Shown here one piece after another: positions 43,021-53,000 of a DNA stretch of 64,000 bases. Location of the stretch: the NCBI RefSeq assembly GCF_030020805.1, contig NZ_CP125098.1, forward strand, positions 1,778,001-1,842,000, in the 5' to 3' direction. This DNA comes from Paenibacillus sp. RC67. Lineage in GTDB: Bacteria; Bacillota; Bacilli; Paenibacillales; NBRC-103111. Under the pieces are notes generated by a model that worked only from the letters and a program-made list of their open reading frames with translations, was not told the origin of the DNA and did not search any database. Made by a program: the position numbers and the translations under genes. Within the stretch, counting starts at the first letter, position 1. Every line of letters starts with the position of its first letter.

Positions 43021-43895
43021 GCCAGACCTCTTCATTCAAAGATTGGATTGAACTGACCAAACCGCGCATTCTTCAATTAAATCTTATTGCCGCGTTTGGG
43101 GGCTACTGGTTAGCCTCCAAATGGACGGTGGATTGGGCACTTTTGCTGTGGGCTTTAATAGGAACCACTCTTACGATGGCTTCCTCTTGTGTCATGAATA
43201 ATGTATGGGATTATAGGCTGGACCGAAAAATGAACAGAACCAAGGATCGGCCGCTTGCAACGGAAAGGATTAAACGCAGAAGCGCATTGGCATACGGATT
43301 GGCGCTTGGGATTGCGGGAGAAGCTATTTTGTTTTGGAAAGTAAACTTACTTTGCGGCTGGCTCGGCCTTATCGGCATGTTCGTCTACGTGGTTGTCTAC
43401 ACCATGTGGTTGAAACGAACCTCTACCTGGAGCACATCGATTGGCGGGATATCCGGAGCGATACCGCCGGTTATCGGTTATTGCGCGTATACCAACGAGA
43501 TAGATGCGGGAGCGCTGCTTTTATTCGCACTGCTGTTTCTTTGGCAGCCAGCCCACTTCTGGTCTCTCGCTATTCGGCGCGTGGAAGAATATAGAGCCGC
43601 AGGTTATCCGCTGCTGCCAGTCCAAAAAGGCATCAAACGAACGAAGCTGCAAATGATTCCTTATGTTTTTTTACTGCTTCCGACGATGCTTTTGATCTAT
43701 GGATTTGGATATTCCGGGCCTGTCTTCTTGATCGTATCCTTGCTGGCAGGTGCAGCTTGGGGATGGCATACGCTTCGCGGGAGCATGACCGTCAACAACG
43801 ATGCTTGGGCCAAAACTAATTTTTTGTTTTCGGTCAATTACTTGATGATTGTGTTTGTCATAATGATTCTGGATACGCCAGGGCGCCCTTTTTGA
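43017..43895 (+). CDS. ctaB: protoheme IX farnesyltransferase (heme O synthase), CtaB/CyoE
   Basis: 292 residues, a UbiA-superfamily prenyltransferase. The first Asp-rich motif is NNVWDYRLDRKMNRTKDRPL and the second region is TSIGGISGAIPPVIGY with FLWQPAHFWSLAIRRVEEYRAAGYPLLP. It adds a farnesyl chain to heme b to make heme O, which the oxidase uses directly or after conversion to heme A. ATG at 43017 overlaps the qoxD stop (ATGA), so the longer frame from 42987 is not the start. CyoE in the oxidase operon resembles the cyoABCDE order of proteobacteria. Confidence 0.94.
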   Translation: MSQTSSFKDWIELTKPRILQLNLIAAFGGYWLASKWTVDWALLLWALIGTTLTMASSCVMNNVWDYRLDRKMNRTKDRPLATERIKRRSALAYGLALGIAGEAILFWKVNLLCGWLGLIGMFVYVVVYTMWLKRTSTWSTSIGGISGAIPPVIGYCAYTNEIDAGALLLFALLFLWQPAHFWSLAIRRVEEYRAAGYPLLPVQKGIKRTKLQMIPYVFLLLPTMLLIYGFGYSGPVFLIVSLLAGAAWGWHTLRGSMTVNNDAWAKTNFLFSVNYLMIVFVIMILDTPGRPF

Positions 43896-43920
43896 GTTAA
43901 ACGAAATGGGAGGAATGGAA

Positions 43921-43953
43921 AAAAGGTTGGCATGGAGAATGCCAACCTTTTTG
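43921..43953. terminator. bidirectional terminator, quinol oxidase operon / MocR gene
   Basis: AAAAGGTTGGCAT pairs with ATGCCAACCTTTTT around a 5-base loop. Confidence 0.9.
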
Positions 43954-43972
43954 CTATATGGTTACTAGGAGG

Positions 43973-45412
43973 CTAGACCATCAATTCCCGTAGCGCTTCG
44001 GCGAATTTGGAGATTCCAGCACTTATTTCCTCTGCTTTTGCTCTTGCATACGTGAACCGAACGAAGCCCGAATCCGAGCCATACACGCTGCCGGGAACAA
44101 AAACGACTCCTTTTTTAATAGCTTCTTCAAGCAATTTACCGTCTGGCACTTCGTATAGCAGCTTACACCACAAATGAAGCCCGCCTTGAGGTGGTATGAA
44201 AGTAACCAAATCCGGTAGTTCCTTCTGTAAGGCTTCGATTAGCAGGTCTCTTTTAAACTGCAATTGGATTTGTAAACGTTCCAGATGAGGCTTAAAGTAC
44301 GATGACTTGATAAATTGAGCTGCTACCTGTTGAGGAATAACACTTAGCCCAAAATCCATCTGCTGTCTGGCATCCGCCAGCCTTTCCACAATCGAACGCG
44401 GGGCAACCATCCAACCGATTCGCAGACCCGAAGCGGCGATTTTGGAAAAAGAGCCTATATACAGAATGGAACCATTCCTATCCATAGACTTGAGCGGCAT
44501 GGGAAATTCCCCTTCAAACGCCGTCAAACTGAAAGGATCATCCTCTACGACAGGGAGCCCTAATTCACTTGTAACGTCAAACAATTGTTTACGCCGTTCC
44601 ATGCTGAATACAGTCCCTGTTGGATTTTGAAAATTGGGGTTCATGAAAACCATCTTGATACGATGCTTTTTATATAAGGAACGGATGTCTTCGGGACACA
44701 CTCCATATGGGTCAACGGGCAGCCGAAACAGGCGGAGGCCAGCGGATTGAAACATCGGCAAGGAGTAGTAATAAGAAGGATCCTCCATCGCGACGGCATC
44801 TCCAGGAGACAACAAGCATTGCGTAATTAAATATAACGACTGCTGAGAGCCGGATGTTATCAAAATGGATGATTCGGTTGTCTGGATTCCTCGATACGTA
44901 TCCAAATACGAAACGAGCGCTTCTCTTAGCGGAACATAGCCTTGTGGATTGTCATAGCCCAAATAAGAGGTGTAACGATGTTCGCTCATTAGAGTCGCAA
45001 TTTCGTCAACAGGAGCTAAATCCGGAGATAATTCACCACTTGCAAAATCAATCAAGGAGGGCTGCTGAGTCAACGCTTCCCGAATTCTGCGCAAAAAGGG
45101 CAGATTGGGTAGAAAGCTCCCGCCCTCGGCGTACCGGCTCCAGTTAGGTGTATGCTTCGGCATGGCTTCCCACTTGGTTCTGCTTACGCGCGTTCCGCTA
45201 CCTGGCCGACTTTCAATGATACCCATCGATCGAAGCTCGGAAAACGCCAGAATGACGGTGCTTCGATTAACACCCAGTTGTTCAGCTAGTTTTCTTTCGG
45301 ATGGAAGCAAGCTGCCCGGGGGAAATTCGCCGTAAGAAATTCTTAATTCCAGATGGTCAGCAATTTGTTCATAAATAGGCTTCTTGCTTTGTCGGTCGGG
45401 TTTCCACATCAT
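43973..45412 (-). CDS. MocR/PdxR family transcriptional regulator
   Basis: 479 residues. A GntR winged-helix domain (IYEQIADHLELRISYGEFPPGSLLPSERKLAEQLGVNRSTV) is fused to a class I aminotransferase domain with the PLP-binding Lys in GSFSKIAASGLRIGW. MocR proteins sense PLP or PLP-amine adducts and usually bind direct repeats in the divergent promoter. AAGGGTGATGAA sets the start at 45412. It is divergent from the nitrilase, with three direct repeats between, so it most likely activates that gene and represses itself. Confidence 0.93.
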   Translation of the reverse strand: MMWKPDRQSKKPIYEQIADHLELRISYGEFPPGSLLPSERKLAEQLGVNRSTVILAFSELRSMGIIESRPGSGTRVSRTKWEAMPKHTPNWSRYAEGGSFLPNLPFLRRIREALTQQPSLIDFASGELSPDLAPVDEIATLMSEHRYTSYLGYDNPQGYVPLREALVSYLDTYRGIQTTESSILITSGSQQSLYLITQCLLSPGDAVAMEDPSYYYSLPMFQSAGLRLFRLPVDPYGVCPEDIRSLYKKHRIKMVFMNPNFQNPTGTVFSMERRKQLFDVTSELGLPVVEDDPFSLTAFEGEFPMPLKSMDRNGSILYIGSFSKIAASGLRIGWMVAPRSIVERLADARQQMDFGLSVIPQQVAAQFIKSSYFKPHLERLQIQLQFKRDLLIEALQKELPDLVTFIPPQGGLHLWCKLLYEVPDGKLLEEAIKKGVVFVPGSVYGSDSGFVRFTYARAKAEEISAGISKFAEALRELMV

Positions 45413-45533
45413 TTCATCACCCTTTGTTCGTAAATAAAACGTCGTTGTGATATTTATCATACCATTCTATTTTAAAAGCAGAGGTACCGGTTTGCATCGT
45501 AACGTTGACAATTGTTTATCTATTTATTGAACA

Positions 45534-45595
45534 TGGATGGGTTTAATCTATCCGAAGTGGATGGGTTTATTTTAACTCATTTTGGATGGTTTATT
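45534..45595. promoter_or_regulatory. three direct repeats, probable MocR operator
   Basis: TGGATGGGTTTAAT at 45534, TGGATGGGTTTATT at 45558 and TGGATGGTTTATT at 45583. The spacing is 24 and 25 bases. They end at the -35 box of the nitrilase promoter. Direct repeats are the known operator type for MocR regulators such as GabR. Confidence 0.75.
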
Positions 45596-45623
45596 TTGAC
45601 CTGTTTTCTTTTAACATAGTAAT
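45596..45623 (+). promoter_or_regulatory. promoter of the nitrilase gene
   Basis: TTGACC at 45596-45601 and AGTAAT at 45618-45623 with a 16-base spacer. The poor -10 agrees with a need for an activator bound upstream. Confidence 0.45.
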
Positions 45624-45706
45624 CAAATCGGAATGGGTTGAGGAGTGTGAGTTCTTTAATAGCTCATGACTATCAAAGTGCATCGGCACAGTGAGGGGAT
45701 GACCGA

Positions 45707-46675
45707 ATGAAGAAACAGACTATGAAAGTGGCAGTCGTCCAAGCCGCACCTATCTTGTTTAATAAACAATCGGCTATGGACAAGATTGCAAGCATGACGA
45801 AGGAAGCGGCTAATCAAGGGGCGGATTTGATTGTTTTTCCGGAAGTGTTTTTACCGGGGTACCCACGAGGTCTGAGCTTCGGGACAAGAGTCGGAAGCCG
45901 TACGGCTGACGGAAGAAAGGACTGGGCACGCTATTGGGCAAGCGCTATCGATATACCGGGAGTGGAAACCCAGATTCTTGGCGACTTAGCGAAAGAGTTG
46001 GGGGTTTATCTGGTCATTGGCGTTGTGGAGCGGGATCAGGAGTTTAGTTCAGGCACGTTATTTAATTCTATGTTGTACATCGGACCGGATGGCGAACTGC
46101 TAGGCAAGCATCGAAAGCTTGTTCCAACGGGATCCGAGCGGCTATTATGGGGACAAGGGGACGGGAGTACACTGACTGTTATTGATACCCCCTTCGGCAG
46201 AATCGGCGGTTTGATTTGCTGGGAGAATTATATGCCGCTTGCCCGTACCGCGATGTACGCAAAAGGCATTGACATTTATATTGCTCCTACAGCAGATGCG
46301 CGCGATACTTGGCAATCTACGATACGGCATATTGCTTGTGAAGGCCGTTGTTATGTTATTTCCTCCAATCAGTTTGCAACCAAGGTGTCTTATCCATCAG
46401 ATTTGACTTGTTATGAGGACATCAAGGATGATGGAGACATTCTTAGTAGAGGGGGAAGTGCCGTTGTCGGCCCGCTTGGCGAATATATTGTCGAACCGCT
46501 CTATAATGAAGAAGGAATTTTAATTGCGAGATTAGATCTTAACGAGATCATCCGAAGCCGGTTCGATTTTGATGTTGTTGGGCATTACAGTCGTCCGGAT
46601 ATTTTTCAATTGGTTGTGAATGAGAAGAAACAAGAGATTGTACAGTTTAATAGGACATTAGAAGGCCAGAACTAA
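45707..46675 (+). CDS. nitrilase (carbon-nitrogen hydrolase family)
   Basis: 322 residues with the full Glu-Lys-Cys triad: Glu46 in FPEVFLPGYPRG, Lys137 in GKHRKLVPT and Cys171 in GGLICWENYMPLAR, plus the second Glu144. The pattern GYPRG and CWENYMP are typical of true nitrilases, which convert nitriles to acids and ammonia, rather than of amidases or ureidopropionases. GAGGGGATG precedes the ATG. A PLP-type regulator beside it suggests an amine or amino-nitrile related inducer. The natural substrate is unknown. Confidence 0.92.
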   Translation: MKKQTMKVAVVQAAPILFNKQSAMDKIASMTKEAANQGADLIVFPEVFLPGYPRGLSFGTRVGSRTADGRKDWARYWASAIDIPGVETQILGDLAKELGVYLVIGVVERDQEFSSGTLFNSMLYIGPDGELLGKHRKLVPTGSERLLWGQGDGSTLTVIDTPFGRIGGLICWENYMPLARTAMYAKGIDIYIAPTADARDTWQSTIRHIACEGRCYVISSNQFATKVSYPSDLTCYEDIKDDGDILSRGGSAVVGPLGEYIVEPLYNEEGILIARLDLNEIIRSRFDFDVVGHYSRPDIFQLVVNEKKQEIVQFNRTLEGQN

Positions 46676-46862
46676 TCTTTGAACCGAACAGGCCTTAGGG
46701 TTCTTGTCTTATATTTCCACTTCGATTAATCTCATAATAGAGGCTTGGTAGCAGTCCCAATTGGAGACCGTCCAACGTGCGGCTGTAAGCATTAGGGTTA
46801 AATTAACTTTGTCGGCATCACTTATCTAGTCAATATAATCCCATATAAGGAATAAACTGATG

Positions 46863-46900
46863 GAGGCGGCCTGGTGGCTGTTCTCCCTTTTTTATTTGAT
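46863..46900 (+). terminator. possible terminator after the nitrilase
   Basis: GGAGGCGGCC can pair with GGCTGTTCTCC, followed by CTTTTTTATTT. It lies 190 bases after the nitrilase stop. The gap 46676-47015 otherwise holds only AT-rich DNA and a TATAAT near 46978 that could serve the next gene. Confidence 0.5.
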
Positions 46901-47015
46901 CTATTTTTTTAATAATTTTTCGTTCGATTTTACAAATAATTTACACTTTATTTATACGACGGTCAGTAAAAATGCTGTATAATGCTCGTATCCCAAAGGA
47001 GAGAGGAGATTATTT

Positions 47016-50000
47016 TTGATTAACAAGAGAGTAAAGAAATGGGCGGCCCAATCGGTAGTTGGGTGTTTGCTGGTCTCAACGTTCTTTGGATTCGGGGCTT
47101 CTGTAATGGCTCAAGATACCAAAGATGCAGCAGCCAACGGGTATAAGGATCTGAATGATTCTTATGCTGTCAAAGAAATTCAGACATTGTCTGAAATGGG
47201 AATTTTATCCGGGTTTGATGGAGGTTTCTTCAAACCGCATGATGCAGTAACACGTGCGCAGCTTGCCAAAATTCTAGTCATGTCAATGGGCCTGAAGGAG
47301 GATGCATCCTCAGCAGCTGGTTTTACTGATGTGCCCCAGGATGCTTGGTACCGCGGTTTTGTTGGAGCTTTGGTGAAATCCGGAGTGACGCAAGGAACCG
47401 ATGCTAACCAATTTTCTCCTGAAAAAACGGTAACGCGTGAAGAGCTTGCTACTTTTTTCATCCGTTCGTTTGGACTTGAGGGGCAAGCCTCTCAAAGTGG
47501 TACAGATGCAAAGCTTAGCGATATGAGCTCTGTGTCGGACTGGGCGAAGGCTGACGTGGCGTTTGCGTTTAAAATCGGATTTATCGGGGGTATAGATGAT
47601 GGCAAAGGCGGTGTGAAGTTCCAGCCGAAAGATACCGCCGAACGACAAGCGTTAGCGCGCTTAGGCTATGAATTTAAACTCAATAATGCTAAGTACATGA
47701 GCAAAGCGGAAGAGCTCAACAAAGCGGGCAGCGGCACAAACAGCGGCTCCACAGGCTCAACTGGCAAGGACAACGCAGAAACAACCTCAGTTGTAAGCGA
47801 TCTTGTCGCTACCACTAATACGACTATGGAAGTCATTTTCAAAGCACCGGTTGATGCGGTAAGCACAACGGATTTTCAATTCGATAACGATCTAACTGTC
47901 TCAGCGGCTTCGATCAAGTCAAGCATGCCGAATGTTGTCCAGCTTACTACAAGCGCTCAAACGGCAGGTCAAGTTTATAATCTAACATACAAAGGCAAGC
48001 AAACTGGCATCAAAGCAACCGGAGTAGCTGTAAGAACCGGAGGAAGCTCTTCGCTTCCATTCAATCCTTCCGATCCATTTGCTTTTGCAGGGACTTATGA
48101 ATCCGATTTTAACATTACTTCCAGCGGTACATATGGGCCTATTAACGGAACTTCCGTTATTAACGGTACACTCACTTTAGATCCGGGACCATCCGGAGAA
48201 ATCACACTGAGGAATGTAAAGGTCAGCAATCTTGAAGTAAAATCAGGTGCTGCGAACTCGATTCACTTTGTGAACGTGCTAGTAACCGGGGCGGTTAATA
48301 TCAATGCAACGGGCCAAGATAATCCCGTCCATGTAGTAACGGAGGGAACTACCTCTTTCGGAGATTTGAATGTTATCTCTCCTTCGACATTGGATTTAAT
48401 GAGCAGTGGTACTATTGGCAGCATTACTGTCAATCCACAGGCAGCGGGCACTACGTTGCAGCTTGGTACCGGAAACAATGTTCAGAGCTTGAACGTACTG
48501 GGTAACCTGACCTTGAACGGTGATTTCAGCCAAGTTCTGGTTTCCAAAGACCGCAACGCTTCTATAGCTACTACGGATGCTTCAGCTCAGTCTTTGCTGG
48601 ACCAATTGTTGTCCAATATTAAGGATGCAGCGCAAGCCGCTATGGAGCTAAAAAATAAGCTATCGTCCAATGAGCTGACAGCTGATTTTGATTTGCCCGT
48701 ATTAAATGCATCCCAAGCAGCACTGCAATGGACTAGCAGCTCGGATGCCTTGAAAATCATCGATGGCGTTCATGTGAAAGTTACACGCGGTGAAACGGAT
48801 ACGACTGTAACGCTTACCGTCAAGATTACAATCGGTAAAGCGGTTCAGGAAATCAGCTTTACTTTCAAGGTTAAAGGATTGCCTGGACAGCCGGGCATGA
48901 CAGATGAGCAAAAAGCACAAGCGGATAAAGATGCCTTGAACTTGGGCGATCTGTCTGCTGTGATGACGAATTTGACTCTGCCTGCAACTGGAGCCAACGG
49001 TTCGGTTATTACTTGGGCAACCAGTAATGCTGGAGTTGTTACTGTAGCGGGAGTTGTGACACTGCCAAGCAGCGGTCAGCCTGATGCCCAAGCTGTTCTG
49101 ACAGCGACAATTACAAGCAATGGCTATTCCACGACAAAGACCTTCAATATTACAGTCAAATCATTAACGGCCCTCGTAAAAGGATTTGTGTATAACGATA
49201 AGCACGAGCCACTCTCTGGTGTAAGTGTAACGTTGGGAACTTATACAGTTGTTACAGGAAGCCAAGGAGAATATGTGATCAGCAATATTCAACCGGGCTC
49301 TTATTCGTTGAAAGTAGAACTGTCCGGTTACGAGTCATACAACGGTGAAGCTGTTACTCTAGCAGCTGGTCAAACCTGGAATGTTTCGGATATTATTTTA
49401 GTTTATTCAAATGGACAGCCGTCCACTGCCATCTCGATTACAGGATTGCCAAGCAATCCATTGCCTACACGCCTCATCAACACATTGAACCGTACACAGG
49501 CTGATCTTAATGCTTCCTTGGAGCAATCCATTGCAGGCATCGTTCCTATGCAGGTAAATTTCGATCATTACCAAGAGCCTTACTCGTTCCGTGCAGCTTC
49601 TGACCGCAACAGCGATACGCAGCTTTGGACGAAGAACAATAACGGTGATTGGATTGAGTTGAATCATCTTGCAGCTAACGATTTTGTAACCGTTCCTGTC
49701 ACTGGTTCAACCGTTCATCAGAATATCTACGTATTCTCTGATGAAGCAGGTACATACCAGCTGCATTTTGATTTCAAAAAAGGAACAGCTGATGTAGGTC
49801 AAAAAGACACAAGCGTAACGTTCAACACACCTTCAGGATTAGTTAACGTACAATTGCTAGGGTTTAACGATCTTCATGGCAAAATCGATCAAACCTATCC
49901 TTTTGTTAATACCGATATTAACGGTGACGGCAAGTATGTACTTAACGGCAATTATGGCCGTATGGACTATTTTGCAACCTATTTAAAACAACGTCAAGCA

Positions 50001-53000
50001 ACCAATCCAAATACAATCCTTATTCATGAAGGAGATGCAGTGGGCGGAAGCTCTCCGGTATCTGCTCTGAACAAGGAAGAACCAACTGTAGATATTTTGA
50101 ATACACTCGGCTTTGATGTGGGTACTGTAGGTAACCATGAGTTTGATAAAGGTGTAGACGAAATGCTCCGCTTGATCAACGCTGGTGAACCGAAAGGCAC
50201 TCCAGACTACTTGGGAATGGGCTTCCCGCTAGTAGCGGCTAACGTTTCCTACAAGGATACAGGCAAGCCTGTACTTCCTCCTTATTTCATCCAAAAAGTA
50301 GGAGGCGTTCAGATAGGTTTTATCGGTGTCGTTACGACATCCGCAGCGGGTATGGTCATGCCGGCAGGCATCAGCAGCATTCAGTTTACGGATGAAACGG
50401 CTGCAGTTAACAAGTACGTTCCGGAATTAAAAGCTAAAGGTGTCAAAGCGATCGTTGTACTGGCTCATATGGATGCAACGATGGACAACAAAGGCAATAT
50501 CACAGGACCTGCTGCAGATCTAGCCAAAAATGTGGATGATGAAGTCGATGTTATTCTCGGCGCGCACAGTCACAAGCTGGCTAATGGAATGGTCAAAACG
50601 AAATCCGGTAAAGACATCTTGGTCACTCAAGCTTATGAGTATGGTAAAGCAATGCTTGATATTGATTTGGCAGTAGATCCTACTACAGGAGATATAGTCG
50701 ATAAAAAAGCGGAAATCGTCTTTATCGATCAATCCAAAGTAAGTCCTGACCCTCAAGTAGCTCAAACCATTAAGAAATTCTCCGACCTCATAGCACCTAA
50801 GCTGAATGAAGTAGAGGGCTATGCATCCGTAACTATGGCCGGTGGTTATGCAAGTTATGAAGATAACGCACTAGGTAACCTGATTGCCGATAGCATGCGT
50901 AATGAAATGGGAACTGACTTTGCAATGATGAATGGCGGAGGAATCCGTCAAGATTTGCAAGCTGGCCCGATTACATGGGAATCCTTGTTCAACATTTTAC
51001 CTTTTAATAACATCTTGCAAAAAGTTGAAATACAAGGCTCCGATTTGGCGCCAATTTTAAATGCGCAAATTTCTTCTCAATACGGTTCTGATTTCAGTAT
51101 CTCTGGTTTCTCTTACACATGGGATAAATCCACATTCAAGGTAACTGATATTAAGCTGAAAGACGGATCTCCAATTGATCCAAACAAGACTTACACTTTG
51201 ACCGTCAATAACTTCATGTATACAGCGACGGGTGCGAAGTATGTGGAAATGGGCAAACGCGGAAAGAACCCGGTTATTGGTCCGGAAGATCTGCCTGCGC
51301 TAGTTAACTACGTGAAAAGCTTCGGAAACCAACCGATAGCTTATCCAGCAACAGAAGGCCGCATCAAAACGGTTGAGGGTGGAAGTGGTGGAAATACACC
51401 TGTATACTCCATCGCGGAAATCAGAGGTAAGGCCGATAATACGGATGCCGCAACCTCTGGCATTGTTATTTCTAAATCTGATAGTACCAATAGTTTTTAT
51501 TTACAGGATGGTACAGGCGGAATCTATATTTTCCGTCCGACTACTCAAACAGCAGTTGATGTCGGAGATCAGGTAACTATCAGCTTTTCAACTAAAACTA
51601 CGTATAATGCCGAAATTGAACTAAAAAATGCAGTATTTAAGAAAACCGGAACAATAACGCCACCAGCTCCAATCGTCATCCCGGCTAGTGAAGTTGCTAA
51701 CAAGGGTGGACAATTGGTTACTGTGAAAAACTTGAAAGTTTCCAGTTTATCTGGAAGTACTTTTAATGGTACGGACGCTAATGGTGTTGTCCTAAAAATT
51801 TATGGAACCAAGTACGGCGTGACCTTCCCTACTCTTAAAAATGGAGACGTAGTGGACGTAACGGGAATCTCAACTCTACTGAATACGACCATTGAGATCG
51901 CTCCGCGTAATGCATCGGAAGTCATTATTTCCAATCAGCAGGGAATGACCGATCAGCAAAAAGCACAAGCAGATACGGATGCACTGAACCTTGGTGATTT
52001 GTCTGCGGTAACGTCAGATTTGACATTGCCTACATCAGGGGCTAATGGTTCGGTTATTACTTGGGCAACCAATAATGCCGCTGCGGTAACAACTGCAGGT
52101 ACTGTAACACGTCCGGCAATCGGACAACCGGATGCTAATGCAGTATTGACGGCTACCGTTACTAGCAATACGTATTCGACGAATCGCACATTTGATGTCA
52201 TCGTTAAAGCTCAAACTGCTAATGGATTGACGCTTGCTGAAGTAAGAAGTAAAGCGGAATCTGCGGTAGTAGCTACTTCTGGTGTAGTAACAACGAAAGG
52301 CGACACATCCAACACGTTCTATATGCAGGATGCAACAGGAGGGGTTCTTGTTTACTCTCCTACTACGAAAACTGCAGTAGTTCCTGGCGATCAAGTTGCA
52401 ATTTCTTCTGGTGTGAAAACAACGTATAACGGGGAAATTGAGCTAACTGGGGCTGTATTCATTATCATTGGCCACACGGATGTTCCGGCTCCGCAAGTTG
52501 TTGCTGCAACCGAGGTTCCGGCCAAAGGTGGTCAGTTGGTGACGGTTAAGCACTTAATCGTATCTAACTTGTCTGGCAGCAATTTTGATGCAACTGATTT
52601 AGATGGTAATTTGATTAAAATTTATGGTCAAAAGTATAAAGTGAATTACAACGGAGCGATTGCTAATGGAGACATCGTGGATGCAACAGGTGTATCCGTC
52701 ATGTTCAACTCGACCGTTGAGATCTATCCGCTTTCTGCAGCAGATATCGTTAAGCAAGGCAAAGTATCCGATGCGGATAAAGTACAGCTTGACAAAAGCA
52801 CTCTGAATCTGGGAGATGTTTCTGCTGTTTATGCAGATCTTTTATTACCAACAGTAGGGAATAACGGGTCAGCTATTACATGGACCACAAGTAATACAAG
52901 CATCCTAACAGCGGCCGGTCAAGTGAAGCAACCTGCCTATGGAGAGCCGGATCAAACGGTTACTCTTACTGCCAATTTGAATTTGAACGGTAACCTGGCA

